Shown here in pieces: positions 8,682 through 16,019 of a stretch of DNA of 50,077 nt; within the stretch, counting starts at the first letter, position 1; each line of letters begins with the position of its first letter. Location: assembly GCA_038241255.1 (NCBI GenBank), contig JBBRFW010000017.1:1-50077 (forward strand), read 5' to 3'. The position numbers and the translations under genes are program-made. This stretch comes from Schlegelella_A sp038241255. Its GTDB lineage: Bacteria; Pseudomonadota; Gammaproteobacteria; Burkholderiales; Burkholderiaceae_C. The notes below the pieces were generated by a model. It was not told the origin of the DNA and did no database searches. It saw nothing but the letters and a program-made list of their open reading frames with translations.

Positions 8682-9968
8682 TCAGAAGGTCATCGGCATG
8701 CGCACGGTCAGGGTCACGTCCGGCGTGTCGCGGGTCAGGCCGGCACCGAGCGAGACATTGAGCGTCCGCCGGTCGCCGATCCGGTACGAGTATCCGAGGA
8801 GCAGCGTTCCGAGCTGCACGCGGACCGACTCCGCCGCCGTCTGGCCATTGAGTTTCGTCTTGCCGACCGAGGCGTGGTCGTAACCGATGCTGAACGACGA
8901 CTTCTCATTGAGGCCGAGACCCATGCCGAAGTTGAAGCCGAAGATGCCGGCGGGCGCGACCTTGCCGAGGAATTCAGGGCCGTTGTCGGTATTGCGCGAG
9001 ACGTTGTCGCGGGCGAACGTGTACAGGTAGCTGACCGTGCCGAAGAAAACCGCCGGGTCCGACGGGTAGAGCATGGTCACCGCAGGCTGTAGGCCGTAGA
9101 AGCCGGAGCCCGTCGGCAGCTCGGTCTGGATGCCGTCGTCGCGGAAGCCGATCACGGTCTTCGAGGTCTGGACCTCGAACGGATCCTTGCCCGTGCGCGA
9201 CTTGAAGCGGAGGCTGCCGATGTAATACGGCCGTTCGAGGCCGCCGTCGTTGAATTGATAGCGGCCGGTCAGCTCGACGTCGCCGATGCCGTGACCCGTC
9301 GAATCGAAGATCGTCGAATTGGTCGCGGCGCCCTGCAGGAACTCGCGCCCAACACCGGTGTCGGCGCGGTACACGTAGGGCACCTTCGCCTCGAGCTCGA
9401 AGCGGTTGCTGATTCCGAAGCGTCCGGTCAGGGCGCCGGCCACCGTGGTTCGCCGCACTTCGCGGATGTCGATCGCGCCGATCAGGATCGCCGGGATGAT
9501 CGTATATCCCACCAGCGAGATCCGGTTGCTCGACGAGTACGAGTACTGAAGCGACGGTTCGAGCACGTACTTGCCCTTTGGCGTCAGCACTCCGGGCTGC
9601 TCGAAGATCGTCGCGACCTCCGGGCGCCGCGTCGACTCGTCGGGCGCCTGGCCGACGGGTGCCGGCGCTTGTGTCTGCGCGACCTGCTGGGCGCCGCCCC
9701 CCGTACCGGCTCCGCCGCGTTGCGCCGCGAGGGCCTCGCTGCCGAGCGCGCGGCGCATCTCCTCGATCCGGGCTTCCTGCTCAGCGAGTGACTGCTTGAG
9801 AGCGTTCAGCTGACGGGTCTGCTCGTCGATCCGCTGCTTCAGCACCGTGAGGCGCGCACCGGGATCGTCGGCCGGAGCGTTGCTCTGCGCATGCGCCAAA
9901 GCACCCAGAAAAGCGATCCCCGTGCAACCAAACGTACGGATCGAGAGGAGGCGTTTTCTCTTGTTCAA
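8682..9968 (-). CDS. outer-membrane beta-barrel protein with N-terminal coiled coil (FapF-like architecture)
   Basis: A 428-residue protein with a signal peptide to about residue 27 (GALAHA), a coiled coil at about 35-75 (heptads around RLTVLKQRIDEQTRQLNALK), a Gly/Gln/Pro-rich linker at 80-115, then a beta-barrel rich in alternating aromatic strands. It ends in Phe (RMPMTF), as expected for Bam-assembled proteins. This order matches FapF, the trimeric channel of the Fap amyloid system, although sequence identity cannot be judged here. The start is TTG, supported by AGGAG at 9976-9980 eight bases upstream; there is no usable ATG nearby. It is divergent from the sigma-54 activator gene and may be its target. 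An alternative is a generic transporter of the phenol-degradation MetA type. Confidence 0.72.
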   Translation of the reverse strand: MNKRKRLLSIRTFGCTGIAFLGALAHAQSNAPADDPGARLTVLKQRIDEQTRQLNALKQSLAEQEARIEEMRRALGSEALAAQRGGAGTGGGAQQVAQTQAPAPVGQAPDESTRRPEVATIFEQPGVLTPKGKYVLEPSLQYSYSSSNRISLVGYTIIPAILIGAIDIREVRRTTVAGALTGRFGISNRFELEAKVPYVYRADTGVGREFLQGAATNSTIFDSTGHGIGDVELTGRYQFNDGGLERPYYIGSLRFKSRTGKDPFEVQTSKTVIGFRDDGIQTELPTGSGFYGLQPAVTMLYPSDPAVFFGTVSYLYTFARDNVSRNTDNGPEFLGKVAPAGIFGFNFGMGLGLNEKSSFSIGYDHASVGKTKLNGQTAAESVRVQLGTLLLGYSYRIGDRRTLNVSLGAGLTRDTPDVTLTVRMPMTF

Positions 9969-9990
9969 TTGGTGGCTCCTGACCCGGTTT

Positions 9991-10004
9991 GCAGTGCGTG
10001 AGCC
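9991..10004 (-). promoter_or_regulatory. possible sigma-54 (-24/-12) promoter for the outer-membrane protein
   Basis: On the minus strand the bases form GG-N10-GC (core GGCTCACGCACTGC followed by A), close to the -24/-12 consensus. Against it, the predicted transcription start near 9979 would fall at the Shine-Dalgarno itself, leaving almost no leader. It is therefore a weak candidate. Confidence 0.22.
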
Positions 10005-10063
10005 CGCTGAGTTTCGGGCAATCGGCTCCTTCGTTGGGAGGGTGTTTTCAGGGATGCCCTAGT

Positions 10064-10077
10064 GTGACTTCCGTCAC
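10064..10077. promoter_or_regulatory. inverted repeat in the divergent regulator/OMP intergenic region
   Basis: GTGAC-TTCC-GTCAC, a perfect 5-bp inverted repeat with a 4-base spacer. It lies midway between the divergent outer-membrane protein gene and the sigma-54 activator gene. Its position suits an operator or enhancer for autoregulation, which is inference. Confidence 0.3.
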
Positions 10078-10207
10078 GGTTCGATGGGCGTTCACCGACC
10101 CCTTGGTCGCGGGGTGATGGCAAGCTTTTTCTATAACTTCGATTAACGTGTTTTGCACATTAGATCGATAGTCGCTGAGCTCAGGCGACAGAAATGGGAC
10201 GGCAGTG

Positions 10208-11548
10208 ATGTCAGGCAACAAGGTTCTATGCGTCGGGCGGTCGGAAGTCGCCGACCCGATCTGCGCGTATCTGCATTCGGTTGGCTGGGACGTCCATCGG
10301 GCCGCGAACCTGCGGTGTGCCAAGCGCCTCCTCACCGACAAGCACTTCACGGTCGGTGTCATCGTTCACGCCGCCGCCGACGACGCGGTGTGCGCCCAGC
10401 TGAACGCGTTCCTGGCCGCGAACGGGGATCTCGAGTGGCTAGGCTGCTTCGACGCGCCCTCGCTCAAGCGCGCCGCCTGCCGGGATCTGATCCTCGTCCA
10501 TCTCTTCGACCACCACACCCTGCCGGTCGATCTCACCCGGCTCGCGATCTGCGTCGGCCATGCTCACGGGCGGGCCTCCCTGCGCGACACCGATTCGGTC
10601 GCCGAGAGCGGCCGCAGCCACGCGACCGTTCTCGGCGCAAGCCACGCGATCGTCGAGCTGCTGCGCCAGGTGCGAAGAACGGCGAATGCCGACGCGCCGG
10701 TCCTGATCCACGGCGAGAGCGGCAGCGGCAAGGAGCTGATCGCCGAGGCGGTGCATCAGCAATCAGCGCGCGTCAAGGGCCCATTCGTGGCGATCAACTG
10801 CGGCGCGATCCAGGCGAGCCTGATCCAATCCGAGCTCTTCGGTCATGTGCGCGGCGCGTTCACGGGCGCGGTGGACGACAAGGCCGGGCTGTTCGCGGTC
10901 GCCCACGGCGGCACCGTCTTCCTCGACGAGATCGGCGACCTGCCGCTCGACCTGCAGGCGAACCTGCTCCGCTTCCTCCAGGAGGGAACGATTAGCCCGG
11001 TCGGTTCGACGCAAGTTCGCCGCCTCGACGTGCGGGTCGTCGCGGCTACCAATGTCGACCTCGAGAAGGCCGTCGCCGAAGGCCGCTTCCGGGAGGACCT
11101 CTTCTATCGCCTGAACGTCCTGCCGCTCCACGTCCCGCCCCTGCGCGAGCGGCGCGAGGACATCAAGCTCCTGGCGCATCACTTCTTCCGCAAGTTCTCA
11201 GCCGAAAAGAGCGCCAGGCTGAAAGGCTTCAGCCGACTCGCGCTGATGACGATGGAGGCGCACAACTGGCCGGGCAATGTGCGCGAGCTGATCAATCGGG
11301 TTCGCTGCTCGATGATCATGGCCGAGGGCAAGCTGATCATGCCGGTCGATCTCGGCCTCGAAGCGCCGAGCAGCCCGGAGCTGCAGAACGTTCTCGACGC
11401 GGCACGGCAGAAGGCGGAGCGGGGCGCGATCTCGTCGAGTCTGATGCAGACCGGCCGAAACGTCGCCACCTCGGCGCGCCAGCTCGGCGTCTCGCGCATG
11501 ACGCTCTATCGCCTGATGATGAAGCATGGCCTGAACGCGCCGCAGTGA
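10208..11548 (+). CDS. sigma-54-dependent transcriptional activator with VpsR-like N-terminal domain
   Basis: A 446-residue enhancer-binding protein that would open sigma-54 promoters by ATP hydrolysis. The N-terminus (about 1-125) looks like a degenerate receiver of the VpsR type: the strand that normally ends in the phospho-acceptor Asp reads VGVIVHAA, with no Asp. The AAA+ domain (about 145-375) has Walker A GESGSGKE at 169-176, the sigma-54 contact loop GAFTGA at 216-221, Walker B GGTVFLDEIG and the arginine-finger region FREDLFYRLNVLPL. The C-terminal Fis-type helix-turn-helix is NVATSARQLGVSRMTLYRLM. The intact GAFTGA predicts real sigma-54 activation. The ATG at 10208 is preferred to GTG at 10205 by spacing from GGGAC. 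Its stop overlaps the next ATG (TGATG). The ligand could be cyclic di-GMP by analogy with VpsR; that is not shown by sequence. Confidence 0.9.
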   Translation: MSGNKVLCVGRSEVADPICAYLHSVGWDVHRAANLRCAKRLLTDKHFTVGVIVHAAADDAVCAQLNAFLAANGDLEWLGCFDAPSLKRAACRDLILVHLFDHHTLPVDLTRLAICVGHAHGRASLRDTDSVAESGRSHATVLGASHAIVELLRQVRRTANADAPVLIHGESGSGKELIAEAVHQQSARVKGPFVAINCGAIQASLIQSELFGHVRGAFTGAVDDKAGLFAVAHGGTVFLDEIGDLPLDLQANLLRFLQEGTISPVGSTQVRRLDVRVVAATNVDLEKAVAEGRFREDLFYRLNVLPLHVPPLRERREDIKLLAHHFFRKFSAEKSARLKGFSRLALMTMEAHNWPGNVRELINRVRCSMIMAEGKLIMPVDLGLEAPSSPELQNVLDAARQKAERGAISSSLMQTGRNVATSARQLGVSRMTLYRLMMKHGLNAPQ

Positions 11549-12621
11549 TGGCCCCGGCCTCGGGATCGCTGATCCCGCCGACGGCCAACGCCGCTCTCGA
11601 GCGCAAGCTGCGCGGCAAGATCGAGGACCGGCGCGGCGCCAGTGTCTCGCTCGGCGAGTTGGCGACGCTCGCGCTTCGGATCGGCTTGCTGCAGGGCTCC
11701 GAAGCGCCTAGCCTCTCGTCCGCGCAGATGGTCGTCTTCGCCGCCGATCACGGCCTTGCCGTCGACGACATCGGCGGGGGGAGCGCGCGCTCGACGGTGA
11801 CGACGGTGCTTAGGCTGCTCGACGAGAGCACGCCTCTGGTGGCCATCGCCCGTGCCCAGGGGGTCGAGGTCACCGTCGTCGACAGCGGCGTCGCCGAAAC
11901 CCTGGCGCCCCATCCGCGCCTGCTGCACCGCAAGATCGCCCACGGCACGCGCAACTCGCGGCTGAGCGCGGCGATGACGACCGAGCAGGCCCACGCCGCC
12001 ATGCGCGCCGGGATGGAAATCGCGCACACGCTGAGCGGCGATGCGATCGCCTGCGCCGGCGTCGGCAGCGGCTCGGCGCAAAGCGCGGCCCTCATCTTGG
12101 CGTGCCGCACGGGTGCGCCGGTGGCCGCGTTCATCGACGTCGGCCCGGCGCCGGCGGAAGCGTTCCGCAACCACCTGCTGCAGGTGCTCGACGAGGCGCA
12201 AAACCGCCACGGCCACCTCGACGATCCCGTGGAGCTCCTCGCTGCCGTCGGCGGCTTCGAGATGGCGATGATGACTGGGCTGATGCTCGCCGCGGCGAGT
12301 CGGCGCCGGCTCGTCGTCGCAGACGGCATGGCGTCTTGCGCGGCACTGATGATTGCCAGCGCGATTGCGCCCTCGCTTCCCGAGTACTGCGTCTGCACGA
12401 AAAGCAACCCGACGCCGGCACTCGCGCACGCGCTCGAGTCGCTCGGTGCGCGGGCCGTGTTCGATCTCGGCCTCGAGGCCGTGGACGGGACTGGCGCGGC
12501 GCTTGCATGGCCTCTTTTGCGGTCGGCCGTAGCATTGCTGGCCCCCCGGTTCGAGCGCCCGGGTAAGCCCGGATCGGGCTCGGAACCACCGGTTTCGGGA
12601 CCCTCGAGGTCACAGAAATGA
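11548..12621 (+). CDS. CobT-like phosphoribosyltransferase family protein with altered active-site motifs
   Basis: A 357-residue member of the nicotinate-nucleotide:dimethylbenzimidazole phosphoribosyltransferase fold, recognisable from VVFAADHGLAVDDIG, VGGFEMAMMTG, VVADGM and DGTGAALAWPLLRSA. Several hallmark motifs of working CobT enzymes are changed. The N-terminal KPPGSLG reads RRGASVSLG. GIGNTT reads GVGSGS near 172-176. The catalytic Glu of GEGTGA (E317 in Salmonella CobT) is Asp 313 in VDGTGA. The usual HRSAEPGH stretch reads CTKSNPTPA. It is translationally coupled to the sigma-54 activator (TGATG), and no other cobalamin gene is in the window. It may have reduced or different activity, or act as a sensor; a simple CobT role is still possible. 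Confidence 0.75.
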   Translation: MAPASGSLIPPTANAALERKLRGKIEDRRGASVSLGELATLALRIGLLQGSEAPSLSSAQMVVFAADHGLAVDDIGGGSARSTVTTVLRLLDESTPLVAIARAQGVEVTVVDSGVAETLAPHPRLLHRKIAHGTRNSRLSAAMTTEQAHAAMRAGMEIAHTLSGDAIACAGVGSGSAQSAALILACRTGAPVAAFIDVGPAPAEAFRNHLLQVLDEAQNRHGHLDDPVELLAAVGGFEMAMMTGLMLAAASRRRLVVADGMASCAALMIASAIAPSLPEYCVCTKSNPTPALAHALESLGARAVFDLGLEAVDGTGAALAWPLLRSAVALLAPRFERPGKPGSGSEPPVSGPSRSQK

Positions 12622-12641
12622 GACGCTCCCGGTGTGCGAAA

Positions 12642-12702
12642 TCTCACGAACCGCGGGCTGGGCGCACCGCTCGCGCAAGCCTTACCGGTCGGTGTCTCAC
12701 GA
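12642..12702 (+). promoter_or_regulatory. candidate upstream activator sites (direct repeat TCTCACGA)
   Basis: TCTCACGA occurs at 12642-12649 and again at 12695-12702, 53 bases apart, which is about five helical turns. An inverted TGAGA lies just upstream at 12619-12623. The pair is 110-170 bases upstream of the candidate sigma-54 promoter at 12813, the usual range for enhancer sites. Binding by the activator at 10208 is inferred. Confidence 0.33.
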
Positions 12703-12811
12703 CTGATGCAGTTGTAGGACCGATTGCCGTGCAGACGTCGGAGACTTTGACGCCCCCCGGCTCGAAGCCAAATTCCCTAGTTAAATCAATGGGTTGCGAT
12801 ACGTGTCGCGA

Positions 12812-12828
12812 CGGTATTGTTCTTGCGA
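12812..12828 (+). promoter_or_regulatory. candidate sigma-54 (-24/-12) promoter of the repeat-protein operon
   Basis: CGGTATTGTTCTTGCGA contains the invariant GG (12813-12814) and GC (12825-12826) separated by ten bases, with TTGC at the -12 element. Start of transcription would be near 12838, giving a leader of about 50 bases to the ATG at 12891. It lies between a sigma-54 activator gene and its likely target. The -24 side is a weaker match (CGGTAT against TGGCAC). Confidence 0.5.
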
Positions 12829-12890
12829 TGTGGGACTTCGGATCGGCGTGAGATCGCCGTCCTCCCCCAACTCACTCCAAGGACACACAC

Positions 12891-14852
12891 ATGAAGACAA
12901 CGCTACTTGCGTCGTCCATCGCGCTGGCACTGGGCGCGTATGGATCGGCGTGGGCCAATCCAACCAACAACGGTACGGAAGGCACCACCTCGGCATCGAC
13001 GGGAAGCCAGACGGCCACCGCCACATCGACCCAGGGCGGAAACGCTCCGCAGGCCAACGAGAACTCCACGGCATCGCAGGACAACTCCAACAAGTCCGAC
13101 AACCGGAACCTGTCGGACCAGAAGAACAACAAGAGCAGCGGCAACAACCGCGACACCAAGGGCGACGCCAAAGCCGAGGGCTATGGAACGGCGGCAGCCA
13201 ACAACGGCAGCACCGCAACCGCGACCTTCAGCAATTCCTTCAATTCCAGCAAGGCGATTGCGGTCAGCAAGCTGAGCGGGGCGGTGTCCAACATTTCCGT
13301 CTACGGCCTCGGCAACAACGCCTGGAACACCGGAAACGCCAACGGCGCCAAGGGCGGCCAGGGCGGCGACGGGACAGGCGGCCATGCCCAGGGCGGCAAC
13401 ACCACTGGCGGCAATGCCGGCAACGGCACTGGCGGCGCGGGGGGTAACACTGGCGCGGGCGGCAACGGCGGAAGCGGCGGCTCGGCGACCAACGGCAGCG
13501 CTACCGCGGGTGCGGCGACGAACGGCAGTGCCACGAACGGCAGCTCCAACGCCGGCGACGGCGGCAATGGCGGCGCCGCCAGCCATGCCACCGGCGGCAG
13601 CGGCGGAGATTCGACGGCCAAAGGCGGCAGCGCCAACGGCACCAGCGGTGACGTGAAGGCGAGCGGCGGCGACTCGGCAGCCAAGGGCGGCGGCGCAATC
13701 TCCGCCAACCTGCAGACGACCGGCAAGGCCTCGGGCTCGACCGATGCGTCGGGCGGAAATGCGAAAGCCTCCAACGACTCGTCCGGCGGCAATGGGAAGG
13801 CGTCCAACGAGTCGTCCGGCGGTCTTGCAGCTTCGGGCCAGAAGTCGGGCACGATCGCGGTCGGTGCCGGCCTGGCCAGCGGCGGCAGCGGCAAGGCGGG
13901 CACCGACGCCAGCGGCGGCAACAGCATGGCAGCCGGCGGCGGCGGCGGTGGCACCGGCAATACCGGCGCTGGTGGTGCTGGCGGCAACGGCGGTTCCGGC
14001 GGCGCAGGTGTGCCGACCGGCGGCGTCGGCGGCGCCGGCGGCAGCGGCGGCGGTGGCGGCGGGTCGAATACCGGCGGTGCCGGCGGCAGCGCGACCAGCA
14101 CGGCAGGTACCGGCACTGCGGGGGCGGCGACGGGCACAGGCGGCGCGGGCACGGGTACGGGCACGGCAACGGCCGGCGCAGCGACCAACACCGCGACCAA
14201 CTCCGGCGGCGCAGCCACCGGAACGGCGACCGGCACGGGCGGCTCAGCCACTGGAACGGCGAGCGGGACGGGCGGCGCGGCGACCAGCGGCTCGGCGACC
14301 GCCAGCAGCGGCTCCAACACCGGCACCTCGACGAGCACGGGCGGCGCGGCGACCAGCGCGGGCGGCGCGGCGACCGGCACGAGCGGCACCGTGACGGCAA
14401 CGAGCGGCACCACCACGTCGACGGGCGGCAACGGCGCCGCGGCGACCGACACGGCCGGCAGCGGCGGTGGCGGCGGCGCGTCGACGAACGGCAGCGCCAC
14501 GAACGGCGGCTCGTCGACGATGGCCTCGAACGGAAGCGCGACGGCCGGCAACGGCGCGGTCGGCGCGTCCAGCGGGCCGGGCGGCGCAGGCGCGACCGGT
14601 ACCGGTGGCACAGGCGGCGCGAGCACCGGTGGCACGACGACCGGTGGTGTCGGCAACGGCGCGGTCGGCGGAGCGGGCGGCGCAGGCGGCAGCAACGCCG
14701 TGAACGCGGGAAGCTGGTCCATGTCCAACACGATGAGCGGCACCGCTCAATCGGCGGCGGGCGTCCTGGTGATCGCGCAGACGACGGGCGTGGCGAACCT
14801 CGTTCAGCAGAGCGTCAACGTGCAGGCCAACCTCAACGTCGGTCGGCCGTAA
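12891..14852 (+). CDS. exported Gly/Ala/Thr/Ser/Asn-rich repeat protein (putative extracellular fibre or matrix protein)
   Basis: A 653-residue protein. A signal peptide covers residues 1-22 (LLASSIALALGAYGSAWA). Residues 23-105 are polar, Asn/Ser/Thr/Lys-rich. A more ordered block at about 105-145 contains TATFSNSFNSSKAIAVSKL and SGAVSNISVYGLGN. From about 150 to 600 the chain is almost only Gly, Ala, Ser, Thr and Asn in loose GGxGG, NGSAT and GGAATGT units. The last 45 residues return to a hydrophobic/Gln pattern (VLVIAQTTGVANLVQQSVNV). AAGGA eight bases before the ATG is the ribosome site. The composition suits an unfolded or amyloid/silk-like secreted polymer, presumably passing the outer-membrane protein at 8682. 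It is not FapC by its repeats. Function is inferred from context only. Confidence 0.75.
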   Translation: MKTTLLASSIALALGAYGSAWANPTNNGTEGTTSASTGSQTATATSTQGGNAPQANENSTASQDNSNKSDNRNLSDQKNNKSSGNNRDTKGDAKAEGYGTAAANNGSTATATFSNSFNSSKAIAVSKLSGAVSNISVYGLGNNAWNTGNANGAKGGQGGDGTGGHAQGGNTTGGNAGNGTGGAGGNTGAGGNGGSGGSATNGSATAGAATNGSATNGSSNAGDGGNGGAASHATGGSGGDSTAKGGSANGTSGDVKASGGDSAAKGGGAISANLQTTGKASGSTDASGGNAKASNDSSGGNGKASNESSGGLAASGQKSGTIAVGAGLASGGSGKAGTDASGGNSMAAGGGGGGTGNTGAGGAGGNGGSGGAGVPTGGVGGAGGSGGGGGGSNTGGAGGSATSTAGTGTAGAATGTGGAGTGTGTATAGAATNTATNSGGAATGTATGTGGSATGTASGTGGAATSGSATASSGSNTGTSTSTGGAATSAGGAATGTSGTVTATSGTTTSTGGNGAAATDTAGSGGGGGASTNGSATNGGSSTMASNGSATAGNGAVGASSGPGGAGATGTGGTGGASTGGTTTGGVGNGAVGGAGGAGGSNAVNAGSWSMSNTMSGTAQSAAGVLVIAQTTGVANLVQQSVNVQANLNVGRP

Positions 14853-14862
14853 CAAGGGAAGA

Positions 14863-14897
14863 GCGCCGGGGGCTCGCACCCCCGGCGCCTCTTTCTC
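14863..14897 (+). terminator. strong hairpin with T-rich tail after the repeat-protein gene
   Basis: A perfect 10-bp stem (GCGCCGGGGG at 14863-14872 with CCCCCGGCGC at 14879-14888), a 6-base loop and the tail CTCTTTCTC. It sits between the stop at 14852 and the next ATG at 14911. It could be a partial terminator or an mRNA-stabilising hairpin that makes the first gene more abundant than those downstream. Confidence 0.6.
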
Positions 14898-14910
14898 GAT
14901 GGGATCCGAC

Positions 14911-15315
14911 ATGTCACATGCAATGAGAATCGTCATCATCGGTGTTGCGACGCTGGCGGCGTTGTGCGCCAGTCCGGGTGCAGCGGCGGACGAGGCTGCC
15001 CAGGCGGCAGCGCCTGCGCTGCCGGCCGCACCGGCCAACGGCCTGGCCATCGTGGCGGCGCGGCCGCTCGTCTTGGGCGTCAAGCCCGTCGATCTGAAGG
15101 TGCTCGCGCGCAAGCGCGGCGGTGCCGACGTGGTCAACGACATGCAGCTGAAGGGGGTCGTTGCCGACAACCGGGCGGTCAACGTCACGACCGGCGGCAA
15201 CTACATCACCGAAGGCGCTTTCGCGAACACCTCGGGGCTCCCGATGGTGGTTCAGAACACCGGCAACAACGTTCTGATCCAAAACGCGACGATCGTCAAC
15301 GTTCAGGTCAAGTAG
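14911..15315 (+). CDS. small exported Q/N-rich protein (putative minor subunit)
   Basis: A 134-residue protein with a signal peptide to about residue 26 (VIIGVATLAALCASPGAAA). The mature chain has an Ala/Pro-rich linker and then a basic RKRGG stretch near the middle. The C-terminal half is rich in Asn, Val and Thr (VVADNRAVNVTTGGNYI, VVQNTGNNVLIQNATIVNVQ). The end pattern Q-x3-N-N-x3-Q is shared with the proteins at 12891 and 16020 and recalls the spaced Gln/Asn of curli-like amyloids. ATG 14911 is chosen over 14899 because GGGA is then correctly spaced. The next gene starts five bases after its stop, so they are co-transcribed. No named family was recognised. Confidence 0.72.
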   Translation: MSHAMRIVIIGVATLAALCASPGAAADEAAQAAAPALPAAPANGLAIVAARPLVLGVKPVDLKVLARKRGGADVVNDMQLKGVVADNRAVNVTTGGNYITEGAFANTSGLPMVVQNTGNNVLIQNATIVNVQVK

Positions 15316-15319
15316 CACC

Positions 15320-16009
15320 ATGAGGAAGACGTGGGCGCTGCTCGCGCTCGCTTTGTGCGGCCTCTGCGCCAACAGCGCAGAGGCCGGTTCGATCGACCTG
15401 CCGGTGCAGATCGGCGGGGCCTTTTCCGTTCCCGCGATCAGCATCAAGGAGGCGCGCTTCAGCGCCATGATCCGCCAGCAATTCGACTTCAGCTGCGGAT
15501 CGGCCGCGCTGTCGACGCTGCTCACCTATCACTACAAGTTCCCTGTCAGCGAGCAGACCGTGTTCGAGGAGATGTTCGCGCAGGGCGAGCAGGAAAAGAT
15601 CAAGAAAGAGGGTTTTTCCCTGCTCGATATGAAGCGCTACCTCGAGGCGCACGGCTACGAGGCCGACGGCTTTGAGGCCCCGCTCGACAGACTCGCGAGC
15701 GCCGGGATCCCGGCGATCGTGCTCATCAACGAGAACGGCTACAACCATTTCGTCGTCATCAAGGGAGTCCGCGACCATCGCGTGCTCATCGGCGATCCTT
15801 CCGGCGGGACTCGCGCCATGGGGCGGACCGCGTTCGAGGCGCTCTGGGTCAACCAGATCCTATTCGTGATCAGCAACCGCCAGGACCTGGCGAGGTTCAA
15901 CCAGGCTTCCGACTGGAGCGTCGCGGTGCAGGCGCCGATCGGCAGCGGCATCAACCGACAAGGGCTGAGCCAGCTCGTCATTCCGAAGTTTGGCTCCTCC
16001 GATTTCTGA
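15320..16009 (+). CDS. exported C39-family cysteine peptidase (FapD-like)
   Basis: A 229-residue papain-like peptidase of family C39, which cuts after double-glycine leaders. A signal peptide covers about residues 1-22 (LLALALCGLCANSAEA), so it works outside the cytoplasm; most C39 domains are instead fused to ABC exporters. The catalytic set is visible: oxyanion Gln 53 and Cys 59 in RQQFDFSCGSAAL, His 143 in NHFVVIKG and Asp 159 in GDPSGG. The architecture is that of FapD in the Fap amyloid operon. It lies between two exported Q/N-type proteins, the second of which carries two double-glycine motifs, so a client-protease pair is likely. Confidence 0.88.
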   Translation: MRKTWALLALALCGLCANSAEAGSIDLPVQIGGAFSVPAISIKEARFSAMIRQQFDFSCGSAALSTLLTYHYKFPVSEQTVFEEMFAQGEQEKIKKEGFSLLDMKRYLEAHGYEADGFEAPLDRLASAGIPAIVLINENGYNHFVVIKGVRDHRVLIGDPSGGTRAMGRTAFEALWVNQILFVISNRQDLARFNQASDWSVAVQAPIGSGINRQGLSQLVIPKFGSSDF

Positions 16010-16019
16010 TCCACCCATC

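Noticed and set aside
10090..10130. Second GG-N10-GC element in front of the activator gene
   Set aside because: The -12 side reads AAGC rather than TTGC, so it is not a credible sigma-54 site.
12622..12890. Cyclic di-GMP or cobalamin riboswitch ahead of the polymer gene, suggested by the VpsR-like and CobT-like neighbours
   Set aside because: No GEMM or B12-box conserved stretches could be found; sigma-54 elements explain the region better.
13301..14743. A 480-residue minus-strand open frame rich in Pro/Val/Ala opposite the polymer gene
   Set aside because: It is the mirror of GGC/GCG-rich codons on the plus strand; it has no ribosome site or signal peptide, while the plus-strand frame has both and sits in an operon.
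12891..14852. CRISPR-like or satellite repeat array
   Set aside because: Repeats are irregular, in frame, and encode a signal-peptide-bearing protein; there are no constant repeats with unique spacers of even length.
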